Below are positions 18,185 to 28,774 of a stretch of 35,090 bases of DNA, piece by piece; position 1 is the first letter of the stretch, and each line of letters starts with the position of its first letter. Source of the DNA: Branchiostoma floridae (Eukaryota; Chordata; Leptocardii; Amphioxiformes; Branchiostomatidae); contig NW_023365695.1 of NCBI RefSeq assembly GCF_000003815.2, positions 179,626-214,715 of the forward strand, read 5' to 3'. Both the position numbers and the translations under genes were made by a program. The notes under the pieces are model-generated. The model was not told the DNA's origin and did no database searches. It worked only from the letters and a program-made list of their open reading frames with translations.

Positions 18185-18295
18185 TCAAGTCGGACCTCAC
18201 CAGCGATAACTGGGCCTCCGTCATGCCTGTACCCGCATATGTCGTTGCTACAGCTTATCCTGGAGGTCTTTTGCATAGATAGGTTATACGTGTTG
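18185..18295 (+). pseudogene. Second copy of the 3' part of sulfotransferase exon 8
   Basis: Aligns with 17697-17812 from AAGTCGGACCTCAC through the stop region to ATAGATAGGTTA. The frame stays open: KSDLTSDNWASVMPVPAYVV, against KSDLTSDGWASVKPVAAHVV in the gene, then runs to a later TAG. The 5' half of the exon is absent, replaced by the gap-bearing MITE. It could be a real duplication, an alternative 3' exon, or a second haplotype joined into the assembly. Confidence 0.7.
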
Positions 18296-18411
18296 TTGTT
18301 GTTGTTGTTGTCCTCGTTTAACGTCTAATATTTCGCTAGACGTGGCCAGTCTTGGTGCTGAGTAACACATGGTTCGTTTTTGAGTCAAGAGTCTCTCTTG
18401 GTATTTAACTC

Positions 18412-18833
18412 TTTACGAAGGACCATTGGGACAAAACCTGTTTTAGCGGAGGAGCTGTGTGCTCACAGTGAATGGGCTGCGTGCTCGGCGAAGGAGCTGT
18501 GTGCTGACAGCAAATGGGCTGCATGTTTGGCGAAGGAGCTGTGTGCTCACAGCGAATGGGCTGCGTGCTCGGCGAAGGAGCTGTGTGCTCACAGCAAATG
18601 GGCTGTGTGCTCGGGGAAGGAGCTGTGTGCTCACAGCGAATGGGCTGTGTGCTCAGCGAAGTACCTGTGTGCTCACAGCGAAAGAGCTGTGTGCTCACAG
18701 CAAAGGGCTGTGTGCACCAGGCTGAAGTTGGCCGCCGATTGGTAGCCTAAGATACAGCCGCCGATTCGTCATTAGACAAAACATAGGATCCCATTCAGAC
18801 GCCCATTCGAAGAAACTAAAAATTCCTAATTTC
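18412..18833 (+). repeat. Left arm of a 6.5-kb inverted repeat pair, with 42-bp tandem array
   Basis: Begins TTTACGAAGGACCATTGGGA, then about six 42-base units of the type GGAGCTGTGTGCTCACAGCG / AATGGGCTGCGTGCTCGGCG, then CACCAGGCTGAAGTTGGCCG and ends near AAATTCCTAATTTC. The reverse complement of the whole arrangement is 24541-24960. Cys/Ala-rich open frames on both strands reflect the repeat, not a protein. Confidence 0.88.
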
Positions 18834-19543
18834 ATAGGGAATTGTCTAGGGGATTGGTGCAAAAATTGCTCAAATGATGGTTAAAGCATGAAACTTGGCA
18901 TATGTGTTCAGTACAAAACTGGAAACAAGTCTAGGGGTGGAGCCAAAAGAAGCCAGATCTAGATTTTACATGGCAACTGTTGCTAGGCTTTTATGAAAAA
19001 CCTGTTGTATTTTACAGCATATTGAGGGGAACTGATTTTAGGAAAACAAAACAGACTTTATGTACCTTTGATGCAGTGTACGCTGGATCTATAATGTGGT
19101 ACTTCTCTCCACATTTTGAACATTTTGTGCAAAAACTTCCCCTATACCAAATCACCCAAATTACTACATGTAATTTATTCGTCTGTCACATAATGAAATT
19201 AAGAAGTTCATACTATTTTAAGGTAGAAAAAAGGTTCAAGTCAGCATCATAACAAAGTACACCGTGAAAGAGGTTTCAAGAGTCCAAAATTTGAGTTCAC
19301 ATTTCTCATATTCTGCTGCAACACGACAATAGATATTAGCATGGCTGAAAAGGTTGTGCAGTGAAGTATAATACCGATTTTTCTTGTTGGACCTGTCCGG
19401 TAAAACTGGACGTAAAACAGTGGACCTTATGTTGGACCGATTCGAAAATGAACTAATTATACTGACAGGCGTCCACATGTTTGGGGCCTACATGTCGACG
19501 CAAATAACAAGAGCGTAGAGAGTTTATTGTCATTTTTACCGAG
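18834..19543. other. Interior of the inverted repeat pair, unrecognised
   Basis: AT-rich sequence with no supported gene. It includes ATGAAACTTGGCATATGTGT, which reads like dispersed-repeat sequence, but no coding domain. Confidence 0.45.
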
Positions 19544-19648
19544 TACTGTAAATGCATTTTACGTTTGCGGGGATTTAAATTTAGCGGTAGAGGGAAAATG
19601 GAGTATTCGCGGTGGTTCTGAGTTCGCGGGTGCATGTGAGTACTGTAC
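19544..19648. mobile_element. Family C fragment
   Basis: Opens TACTGTAAATGCATTTTACG, contains TTCGCGGTGG, and ends at TACTGTA. Roughly half of a full 212-base copy. Confidence 0.65.
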
Positions 19649-19715
19649 TGTAGTAATGGAAAACCCGGCACATTTACCAACCGCCAGTCGGAAGCCACAA
19701 ATAGTGGTTACTCGG

Positions 19716-19872
19716 CAAAGGTGCTACAAACGGACAGAACAGTCCACTTTTGACTTTGACAGTGCTGGCGTGATCAACTGTTACTGATCCGTAACTACTC
19801 TCTTAATACATAGTACAGACAGTACAACTTTCCTACCATGGTGTTATACACGGTGAAATGAATAATTACGAA
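19716..19872. repeat. Direct repeat, copy 1
   Basis: GCTACAAACGG through CAGAACAGTCCACTTTTGAC and GTGCTGGCGTGATCAACTGT recurs at 20961-21140 in the same orientation, about 1.25 kb apart. Both copies continue, more diverged, into ACCATGGTGTTATACA. Function unknown; 19873-20960 between them holds no supported gene. Confidence 0.8.
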
Positions 19873-20960
19873 CCCCAAAAAAAGTATTCATGTGTATTCA
19901 CAGCACCTGAGCAGAAAAAAGCTATGTATTATAGAATCTTGTCATCAAGTCACAATTTTATAAAACATAAGTTGACACTACAGTAACACTAAACAGTGAT
20001 GTTCACGGCGTATGAAAACGACTTTGTTTTGCCGTGGGAATGTTTTAAATATAAACTAGTCCCACAACCACTTGACTTAATTGTCAGCCATATTTGTCAA
20101 ACGGGAAATTGGTCGCGATCGGCTATCACATATTTTCACGGCTTGCTATTGTATACTGATGGTGAAAATGTGGAAAAAAAGTAACGCAACAAGTTGCAAA
20201 TTCAATCTGAATGAATTTTTTTAAATACAAAATATATACAGCCATCTGAATTCCGACAATACGCCTCAGATTACGTTTAAACACCCCTGTAACTAAATGG
20301 GTAACACCTGAATATACAGCTGACATAACTCTAAATGAACACATCACACGGTCTCTTTTGACCTCTGTATTCAGAGGAAGAAGGCACGACAAGTAAACTC
20401 TCAGGTAAGGACTCAGCGATGTGTAGTGTACATTCGACACTGATGCTGCGGTTTCCACTAAGATGAATTAACTATGATTTTGTGTGCATTTTTGGACGAA
20501 GTTTTAACAACATGCTCACAAAAATGGTATGCTTAGAAATCCAGTAAGGTGTCCGAACTCAATATTTGATAACTTCCCGGATCGACTATGACTTGGTTTT
20601 CATTTTATACGCTTGTGGTTTATAGAACAAAGTTTGATAGAAGCACAAACCGATAGAAAATGATCAGGTGTTGATTCATGTTGATGGGACACAAGAACAT
20701 TTAAGACCAGCAAATCATATGTGTGTAAAAGAAAAGAGCAAGTATTGTACACGTATTTGTAAGTCTCGTGACGATCACCAGATGTGGGCCCGTAGGTGTC
20801 GTGAGAATATTCAAATTAGATACGCACTGTATTGTCAACACTATATTGTATATTGTCACCAAAACTTATTTTCTTCAAAGATAAATTCTTAAAAGAGACG
20901 TACGTCAACAATGACTATATTGTTTGCCAAACCAAAGAAAAAGCCTTACATGTTACTCGT

Positions 20961-21140
20961 CAAGGGCGCTACAAACGGCCAGAACAGTCCACTTTTGACT
21001 TTGACAGTGCTGGCGTGATCAACTGTGACAGTCACTGATCTAACCATATCTACCCTCTGATTACTAGTACAGTAATACTTGAAGTTGTATACCATGGTGT
21101 TATACAGTAGGTGTTATGTAGAAATGAATGAATGCGAACT
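20961..21140. repeat. Direct repeat, copy 2
   Basis: Partner of 19716-19872. Both copies neighbour a family C fragment, so a larger repeat unit may have been duplicated here. Confidence 0.8.
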
Positions 21141-21228
21141 AAATGTCATCATACTTTGACAATGTAACGTTACACTACATACATGTTGTGAGAAGGGAGT
21201 GCCGTAGACGGCACGGACAGAACACAGA

Positions 21229-21324
21229 AGGGAAATGTTTGCGGTGGTTTTGAGTTCGCTATGAAGAGGCCACCGCGAAAACCGCGAATATAAAACCACC
21301 GCGAAAGAGTCTGCATTTACAGTA
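21229..21324. mobile_element. Family C fragment
   Basis: Contains GCGGTGGTTTTGAG, AAAACCACCGCGAA and the terminal CTGCATTTACAGTA of family C. Confidence 0.65.
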
Positions 21325-21417
21325 TATACAGTCAAACTTGATCTAAACAGGCAGTTAATGATACTTACATTAAAACGCCAGCGAAAGTTTTTAGTATAAT
21401 ACGTTCCCCTCTAGTTT

Positions 21418-21730
21418 ATCAATTAAATCCGACCCTTAAGATTTGATACTTGTATTGAATACGTTGGTGTATATGCAATCTAAATTCGTATTAAAAGTTC
21501 ACGGGAGAGGTTTAGATAAGTAGCAGAGTGCTCTATAAGCCATATGGCAGCCGATTTTAGCATCCCCTTTGCTTGGGTATTTCCTATCATTAATTAAATT
21601 CGGCCCGTAAGATTTGATACTTGTTTTGAATACGTTAGGGTATGCGCTATCTAAATTCGTCTTAAAAATTCACAGGCCACGTTTAGATAAGTAGCAGATT
21701 GCTCTACAAGCCGTATGGCAGCCGAGTTTA
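21418..21730. repeat. 171-bp tandem duplication
   Basis: Two units with matching GATTTGATACTTG (21440 and 21611), TTTAGATAAGTAGCAGA and ATGGCAGCCGA. Part of the adjoining sequence (CCTTTGCTTG..TATTTCCTATCA) recurs at about 28410-28436, so it belongs to a dispersed family. No coding content. Confidence 0.85.
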
Positions 21731-21818
21731 GACCAGGCTGAAGTTGGCCGTCCATTGGGCCTACTATTTGTGCTTAATCGTTGATATCATACTTTCTGTT
21801 ATTATTTATGTTTATATA

Positions 21819-21925
21819 TATGTCACAGGGGAGATTGGAATCCAGGGGGATTCGGAATCCTCCTAGGGGAGATTGGAATTCTAATCTCTCCTAGGGGAAA
21901 TTGGCAGAATTCTCCTAGCTAAGGA
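21819..21925. repeat. CCTAGG-centred palindrome array, copy 1
   Basis: Starts TGTCACAGGGGAGATTGG and alternates TCTCC(C/T)TAGGGGA-type and GATTGGAATTC-type motifs. An inverted, longer version is 24338-24475. CACCAGGCTGAAGTTGGCCG-like sequence lies about 90 bases outside this array (21728) and about 180 bases outside the inverted one (24650), so 21728-24656 could be one element nested within the larger inverted pair. Confidence 0.75.
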
Positions 21926-22059
21926 GAAATTGGAATTCTACCAGAACAATCTTTGATGAACTTGTATGGGAACGTAGATTAAACCATTCACCACTTTTAA
22001 TCAATTCCACCTTAGGGATTATAAAGCCTACATTCATCATTACATTTAAGACAGTGTTC

Positions 22060-22160
22060 TCACCAGGCCTTTTCAGCATAGCGGGCCGATACGCTGTGGG
22101 CTGGAAAAATGACGCTGTAAAACGCCCGCTACGCTGCTTTTTCATCCAGCGTAGCGGCAA
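22060..22160. repeat. AGCGTAGCGGG-type hairpin repeat
   Basis: GTGTTCTCACCAGGCCTTTT followed by GCATAGCGGGCCGATACGCT and later CCAGCGTAGCGGC with intervening complements. Looks like a dispersed repeat; no gene. Confidence 0.5.
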
Positions 22161-22289
22161 AAAAATGGGGAATAAAAGAAAAATATCGTAGTAAAAATAC
22201 ATAGGCACGCGCCAAGCACGCGCCTTCGCTGTTTCAGGAAGTTATCAACTCGAAGGGAGGTGTTTTACAGCACCGGCCCGCCGTACCGC

Positions 22290-22803
22290 GTTTCGCAGCC
22301 CCTCCCACCCTTGCGTTCCCGCGCGCGGAAATGTAAACACAGACGCCAGAGGGCCTTGCCCGCACGTGATTAGCGGGGTGGGATCTCTCCCCGGAACAGC
22401 CGATGTGCATAAGGGAGCGGCGTTGATAAACAGAGGCAGTTGCGTCTTTCCTTTTTAGTACGGAAAATAGAAGCAATTATTTCTGACACATTTCTAGAGC
22501 AAGAACGGGTCGCGTTCCAAAATTTCCTGTTCTAAATTTTGCGTGTGCCGCCCTGCGTTCGTGCCAAAAAAAAAAAAATAAAATGAGTAGCGCGTGTGCT
22601 GCGGGTGATCAGTGGGGTGGGATCCCTCCGCGGAACAGCCAGTTCCCGGGGAATGTCCTTATTTGGGAAGCTCGGTTGACCAACATAGGCTGTTACTGAT
22701 AGTTGCGTAATTTTTATTTCAGCGCGGGAAATAGAATCAATTCTTTCCGACATAATTCTGGAGCAAGAGTGGGTCGCTTTCCCAAAATTCCTGTTCTAAA
22801 TTT
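22290..22803. repeat. GC-richer tandem duplication, period 239 bp
   Basis: Two diverged units share GTGAT(T/C)AG(C/T)GGGGTGGGATC, CGGAACAGCC, GGAAATAGAA-like, and CAAAATTCCTGTTCTAAATT. The 22804-23517 stretch that follows is moderately GC-rich and holds nothing I can identify. Confidence 0.75.
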
Positions 22804-23517
22804 GAAGCTCTGTATCGGCATTCGTAAGATACAAACCATCGTAAGTTTGTATGTAAAACCTTGGTAAAACCCGGGCGTTAGTTTCGCCGACAAGCCCCGT
22901 GTGGCCCCGCCCACAAACCGCCAGGGCAGTGTCGGCATCTTTCCGATTTGATCAAAGGGCCGCCGGCTATCAATCAAACGCGGCTGTTGTTTACAGTTTC
23001 AGTCATGTGCCGTGTGCAAGTTTACAGCGAACTTCATGCTACGTAATATTACATTCCTTGGACCTTCTTTCCCACAGCGGTGCTTCTACGAAATATTTAT
23101 TAGACTGTAACACTGAGTCCCACATGTTTTAAAGAATGGAATCTGACGCGGAATAGCGGTTTTTACCGGGTATTTTCTTGAAACATGTCCGTGGGAATAT
23201 CGTCTAAACTCTAACGGCGAGGCGGCGACGCAGGGAGACCGTCAACAACAGTCGTACGGCACGGCGGCTAACAGCGACACTAGCGCTATAAACAAGCGCT
23301 TCAACTTCGGATGGCAACCAGGACAATATTTTTAAGTACTGTTGAGCTGAGTAAAGTTTGTTGTTTATGAGTTTTTAGTTGTCTGTGAAGCTTTGACCCG
23401 AAATATTGTTACGTCAAACTGCTGAAGAGAAGTTAAGTGACTGCTGCGATTATCGTAGATATGGCCCTAAAAAAATGATAAAATAAGCCTTCTCAATAGC
23501 CTAAAATGCAAGGGCTT

Positions 23518-23612
23518 CCGGGGGGGCTTTGCCCCCCTGGGTCCCCCCACCGGGGCTCTGCCCCTGGACCCCAAGACCCCCCTGACCCCCCAAGACCCCC
23601 CTGGACCCCAAG
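23518..23612. repeat. G/C-rich hairpin block
   Basis: GGGGGGCTTTGCCCCCC and GGGGCTCTGCCCC are strong short hairpins followed by three ACCCCCCTG-type repeats. Such blocks are common in dispersed repeats of marine invertebrates; no coding role is evident. Confidence 0.7.
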
Positions 23613-23744
23613 CTATTCTAGGTAAAATACTTCATATTTTTTACTGTTCTTTTGTCGTGCCACCTGCTATATTGCAACTATGGTGACAGCCGTCTGGTCA
23701 AGTTGTTCATCTTATTTGTTTGGGCAATCGTGGATTGTTCTGGG

Positions 23745-23965
23745 ACAGACTGGAATTCCCAATTCTATTCTGTGATCTCAATCTGTCCTAGGACAACCTC
23801 TGATCCAAACTCAAATGATGCGAAGATGTAGGAAACAGACTGCGATTGGGATCTGTCCTAGGACAATTGGCGATTCTACTAGTACAGATTGCAATCAGGA
23901 TCTGTCCTAGGACAAACCCTGATCCAATCTTATTTTATGATGCTAACATGTAGGAAACAGCAATA
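23745..23965. repeat. CTGTCCTAGGACA palindrome repeats
   Basis: Three copies of the perfect palindrome TGTCCTAGGACA (about 23785, 23857, 23905). Two are followed by diverged copies of the same text, from CTGATCCAA to GATG...ATGTAGGAAACAG. It shares the CCTAGG centre with the arrays at 21819 and 24338. Confidence 0.75.
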
Positions 23966-24337
23966 CTTTTTTGATAAACAATTGATTATATTTAGTATTA
24001 ATGCAAACCTACTGACTCATTACCAACTACTCTCAAGCCTACTTGTGTTACTTCTATGTTAACTTCACCGAAGACTACCACACTGGAGTCACTTCTCCGA
24101 CTTTACTCAATGCACACTTCTACTCAATTATCTGCTCTCTGAGATTGAATGAGACTGAGATTGAGTGGGCTTGGTAAAGTTTAATGGCGTTTTCACAACA
24201 TTGAAAACCACCAGGACCAAACCCACAACATGAAATTTAGAGACGAGAATCATTTAAAACAACCGCTAAAACAATCACAATCGTTAACTAAGAAAGAACA
24301 AGGTACGTCTGTACTATAGGCGAGCTAGCCCCAGAAG

Positions 24338-24475
24338 AATTCCAATCTCCCCTAGGAGGATTCCAGATTCCCCTAGGGGAGATTGGAATTCTGATCTCCC
24401 CTAGGGGAGATTGGAATTCCAATCTCCCCTAGGAGGATTCCGAATCCCCCTGGATTCCAATCTCCCCTGTGACAT
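24338..24475. repeat. CCTAGG-centred palindrome array, copy 2 (inverted)
   Basis: Alternating perfect palindromes TCTCCCCTAGGGGAGA and GATTGGAATTCCAATC, so each monomer is a palindrome inside a longer palindromic run. Ends TCTCCCCTGTGACATATA, the inverse of the start of copy 1 at 21819. Confidence 0.8.
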
Positions 24476-24540
24476 ATACATACATCGCGCGGTGACAGAC
24501 AATATCTAGCAGTTATTGATATCCATTTAAGCTTTTAAAG

Positions 24541-24960
24541 GAAATTAGGAATTTTTGTTTCTTCCAATGGGCGTCTGAATGGGATGCTATGTTTTGTCTA
24601 ATGACGAATCGGCGGCTGGATCTTAGGCTACCAATCGGCGGCCAACTTCAGCCTGGTGCACACAGCCCTTTGCTGTGAGCACACAGATCCTTCGCCGAGC
24701 ATGCAGCCCCTTTGCTGTGAGCACACAGCTCTTTCGCTGTGAGCACACAGGTACTTCGCTGAGCACACAGCCCATTCGCTGTCAGCACACAGCTCCTTCG
24801 CCGAGCGTGCAGCCCCTTCGCTGTCAGCACAAAGCTCCTTCGCCGAGCATGCAGCCCCTTCGCTGTCAGCACAAAGCTCCTTCGCCGAGCATGCAGCCCC
24901 TTCGCTGTGAGCACACAGCTCCTTCGTTAAAACAGGTTTTGTCCCAATGGTCCTTCGTAA
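24541..24960 (-). repeat. Right arm of the 6.5-kb inverted repeat pair
   Basis: Reverse complement of 18412-18833, including the 42-bp array (about 24660-24928), the CGGCCAACTTCAGCCTGGTG block and the GGTTTTGTCCCAATGGTCCT outer end. Similarity stops just past TCCTTCGTAA. Confidence 0.88.
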
Positions 24961-25012
24961 CTCTTGGTTCCTTGTGCTTCAAGAGAGTTGCTGGTGTGGT
25001 AGTTACAGTGTG

Positions 25013-25058
25013 GTCCCTTCCTCAGGTCAGTGACGTCACCGCGCTCGTGACGTCATCT
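25013..25058. promoter_or_regulatory. Paired TGACGTCA (CRE-type) sites, copy 1
   Basis: Two perfect TGACGTCA palindromes at 25031-25038 and 25048-25055. The surrounding ~46 bases, starting GTCCCTTCCTCAGGTC, align without gaps to 31078-31123. TGACGTCA is the CREB/ATF site; a regulatory role here is an inference because no gene start is identified nearby. Confidence 0.45.
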
Positions 25059-26029
25059 GTAATGGTTTGCTGAAACAGCCGCTCAACTGTGGCGCTTTAC
25101 TGAAATCCCTGGGATGTGTTTTGTGACAGAGATTTCCGCACTGTGCAGCAGAAGTACTGTATCACCGTTCGGGTTATATTCCATGTGCCCAGTCCTTGTA
25201 CTGGCATACAGCACCAATTCGTGATGGTAAATTGACAGCAAAATTATTCATGATAATAACAGTAATAAAAAACAAATGCTAGATTTTACCAAATGAAATA
25301 CATGTATGAGCAGTGAGGACCTTTACTGTACAATTTTGCCAAACAGCTGAATACACAAAGATGATTATATCATTTACGTTACGTTAAACATATACAACAG
25401 TACCCATCTCTTGTGTTTTACAAAAGCCGATATGATTTTATTACCAAAGAAGAAGCCAAACCCATCAAATAGCTTATAAGTACAAGTAGATTTAGAATAT
25501 ATGTTATTTCCCTTTTGATTTATCAATAAATCTCATTTCCCTTTTGATCTAATTTTCCGTCTTTCTTAATTATACAAGTACTACATGTTTTATGTATACC
25601 ACCGCTTTACTTTGTTTGCAGATAGCCTTGAATTCGGGCATGACTTGCAAATGTCAGTTCGCAACAAGACAAGTCGTTTCGCAGCTAGCCTCCCCGCTGC
25701 AACCTTCGAACGGGGCTGGTTTCTTTTTGTGGGGAGGGGGGTTCGGCGATGGTTCGCGATTTTCAACGTTGGCTATGTTCTCTTGTGCCGGCAAACTCCC
25801 TTCCTTGGCAAACCGACGTTTCATAGATTGTATAGCATTAGTGGTCAACACTTTAATTGGACGGAAGTATGTCTCCTCAGAAATAGAATAGGAACAAAAG
25901 TTCATTATCAGCACCTGTAATTACTGGTTGACATGATTTATAACTAGGATCAGCCCACATTCTGTACCAACGGTAGCACAGGTGAGCACTGTCACAGGAG
26001 CACACTTGTCAACACATGTCTATAATTAA
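25059..26029. other. Intergenic DNA, no supported gene
   Basis: AT-rich. A ~330-base open stretch on both strands (25585-25920) has no recognisable domain, good start context or splice partners. No repeats stand out. Confidence 0.45.
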
Positions 26030-26170
26030 CAAAATTGCTGGGCACGCCAACGTGTGAGAAATTGTATAACTTGTATAATACTGAGACAACTGCTCGAACC
26101 AGTGACAATTACATCACCAACGACTAACATTTGCATAACTGTTGGGAACGCCGACATGTGAGAAATTGTA
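26030..26170. repeat. Short tandem duplication related to 27730-27790
   Basis: GTGAGAAATTGTAT occurs at about 26055 and 26157 after similar TTG(C/T)TGGG..ACGCC text. The segment ACAACTGCTCGAACC to CATTTGCATAA recurs at 27730-27790. Confidence 0.7.
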
Positions 26171-26442
26171 TGTCCCTCGGGCTTCGCCATCGAGAACCAC
26201 TCCCAGGTAACTTAGGAGGTTATTGTATGTTTTGTATGGCCTTGATGTAACGCTGTTTGTACATTTTCTTGTTATTGTTCGTTTTCTGACTTTCTTTCAT
26301 GATCTTTAGAATTTTCTTCATTTTACATTTATCCTTTGAATAAAGATGTTCAGTATCATTGGTTATTTTGCTGTCTCCCTTTTTGTTAATTCTTTAATTG
26401 CACGAAAAAGGTTGACGTCTCCGTCTTAGTAAATTTATCCTC

Positions 26443-26840
26443 TGTTTAGCACACCCCTACCCCCAAGGAAACCCTTCAGTTGAGTGGCGTGCGTCTCCGA
26501 CCAAGGAGGCTGAAAACTCTTTGCAACCTCCTTGATCCGACTTGAAGTCTTGCCCGTGGGCTAATTGCAGGTGACACAAGAGATTTAAACAGTGTAAAAA
26601 CAATTAGTCAATTGATTCGCTGTTTAGTACACCCCTAACCCTAGGGGGACCATTCTATGTGGATTTAGTCAGAAGAAATACTCGCTCGGGATTGCCTGAA
26701 GAAAGATGGCCATGTTCTAATGGTTGTTTAGTACACCCCTGTCCCTTGGGAGACCATTTAGTTTAATGGTGGGTGTCTCCGACTAATTTACTCGTTATTT
26801 AGCACATCCCTGCCCCTTGGGAAACTATACCATGTTGATT
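26443..26840. repeat. Four irregular copies of a TTTAGTACACCCCT repeat
   Basis: Similar segments start at 26443, 26621, 26725 and 26795, each (T)TTTAG(T/C)ACA(C/T)CCCT followed by a C-rich stretch and GG(G)A(A/G)AC. Spacing is irregular. A minus-strand family E tail (GCCCGTGGGCTAATTGCAGG) sits between copies 1 and 2. Confidence 0.7.
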
Positions 26841-26921
26841 TAGGCACGATTTACACGAGGCAAAAAAAAAACGACGTATGACGACGTTCGACCCGTTGGG
26901 GGCCGCACAAGCTTCCCGTTA

Positions 26922-27574
26922 TACTGTAAATGCAGAAACTTTCGCGGTGGCCGCTGAACCGCGAACTTAAAACCACCGCGAACATTTTTCCATGGCAGTA
27001 ATACCCCCCCTCACATTAGGCGCGATTGGATCGGACGACGAGTCTGCGAGCTCTAAATTACGAGGAAGACATGACCCTGACGGGAAGGGGGAACTCTGCA
27101 ATTTCTTCGTCGGCATCAGGGTCATGCCTCCTCTTAAATTAGAGCTCGCAGACTCGTCGTCCGATCCAATCGCGCCTAATGTGAGGGGGGGTATTGTCGA
27201 TCCTCGAGCACAGCACCCTACGAAATGTATGACGGACGTGAAGACACTTATATTAAGGCTAGACAGAAAAAACTATACACGTACGAAAAGCCTAATAACC
27301 GGTAGTACATGACTCGATCAAGATCACTACTGGCTCTAGTTCCGTACGAGGACTACTGCCAAATAAGGACCGAAAAAAATTGNNNNNNNNNNNNNNNNNN
27401 NNNNNNNNNNNNNNNNNNNNNNNNNNNNNNNNNNNNNNNNNNNNNNNNNNNNNNNNNNNNNNNNNNNNNNNNNNNNNNNNNNACGGCGCTACCGCGAAAT
27501 TAAACCACCGCGAAAACTCCATTTTCCCGCTAACGCGAAAGTAAATCCCCGCGAACTTAAATGCATTTACAGTA
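26922..27574. mobile_element. Family C element interrupted by a family A MITE
   Basis: Family C termini TACTGTAAATGCAGAAAC and ATGCATTTACAGTA enclose the family A copy at 27002-27193 plus unrelated sequence and a 100-N gap (27383-27482). Reads as a nested insertion, so this family A copy is younger than its family C host. Confidence 0.8.
27002..27193. mobile_element. Family A MITE, full copy (192 bp)
   Basis: TACCCCCCCTCACATTAGGC at the left and its complement at the right; inner arms CATGACCCTGA / TCAGGGTCATG. Flanking triplets are TAA and TTG, so the target duplication is not intact here, unlike the copies at 5297 and 7445. Confidence 0.88.
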
Positions 27575-27841
27575 TATTCCTTTCCCGGCAAAATTCCTCT
27601 CCCTGCATATTTTCCTTTCCCGGCGTATTCCCGGCTAAAAATCGCGAATTCACCCAAGAATTACGCCCAGGCCTCAGAGACGCCGGTGAAGGAGGCTAAC
27701 AGCAAGGCCACTCCCAGGAGATAACTATTACACAACTGCTCGAACCGGTTACAATTGCGTCTCCAATGACTACACATTTGCATAATTGCTGGACATGAAC
27801 ATTTCAAAGAGCCAAATGCATCCCCATTCCTTCACTTCTGC

Positions 27842-27926
27842 TTCCCGGCCCGAGAAGAAGACTTGAAGAAAGAAGACTCGAGACGACTGCAGTCTCACCG
27901 TGATCGTCCTGACAAGAAACTCGGTA
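27842..27926 (+). other. Possible noncoding exon end
   Basis: GA-rich sequence ends with ACTCG and a strong donor GTAAGT at 27926-27931. It could be a 5'-untranslated exon, but there is no start codon context or partner exon to link it to the decarboxylase downstream. Confidence 0.2.
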
Positions 27927-28459
27927 AGTACCAACAGCGCAGCAGCTTATACCCCCTTTCCCTCTCGCTGCGCTCTCTCTGCGACCTAAAATTTGACAGA
28001 TCCCTCAACGAATTATGTAGAAAAGAAACGAATCTTTTTACACTTTCTACTGTCTTTTTTGTTGTTCTTCTACGTCACACTCTTACGGTTTGTATAATAT
28101 GCCCAGTGTGAAAGCCGCGGAAGGATACACATATTCTATTTAGGTCGCAGTGAGAGCGCAGCGCGATCGCCGTCTAGTGGAAAGGGCCTTAACAACCAAT
28201 TGTGTCATGTTTGTAATTGGAATCTTTTTCTCTCTTTGATGTTCATTTATCAGACTAACCTTTTGGGGTTACTCTAAATGCACCATAGCCAGCTACGCTT
28301 AAACAAAATTCAAGCATGTGTCGATCGACTTGCTTTTGGAAGTCCGATCGAGAGTTTGATGATTGCAGCCTTAGTTTTTGACATTAGCAGTATATCAGCC
28401 TTTTATGGTGACCCTTTGCTTGCCTATTTCCTATCAGTTAGTTTTAGATAGAACATTTA

Positions 28460-28675
28460 TCACAATGAATTTTTTTCTATCCGATCCAAAATTGTGTTTA
28501 CACTGCTCTTCAGCAATCTGATTAGCGCACCCTCAGTCTTATCCAAATAAAAAACTTTATTTCTGCACTGGTCGAGGGATTTCTCAACTCCATGCTCCGC
28601 CATTACTTTTGGAGTCTCCTTTTGGGCATGTTGGCCCTGGGGCCGAGCCGAGGAGTTGTGTAAGCCTAACGTCAC
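28460..28675 (-). pseudogene. Possible Myb/SANT-like fragment (transposon remnant?)
   Basis: A 71-codon minus-strand frame contains VMAEHGVEKSLDQCRNKVFY followed by L, D and K. This resembles the second half of Myb/SANT-like domains, where a (S/T)xxQCxNKxxxL helix is typical; such domains occur in Harbinger-type element proteins. No full domain, start context or partner exon is visible and the 3' side merges with dispersed repeat sequence, so this is a weak call. Confidence 0.3.
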
Positions 28676-28774
28676 ATTTCCAAACCGGGGCCCGGCCGGA
28701 CTGTTGGTGGAAACTAAACATAGAATTTGTAACAGTGGGGTTTAAGCACCGCCAAACTGACCACGCCAACGGCT

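Noticed and set aside
18380-18745. Cys/Ala/Ser-rich open frames on both strands, repeated inversely at 24648-25073
   Set aside because: They follow from the 42-bp tandem unit, a multiple of three with few stops; both strands are equally open.
25585-25920. 111-codon plus and 86-codon minus open frames
   Set aside because: No family resemblance, splice partners or start context; both strands open suggests chance.
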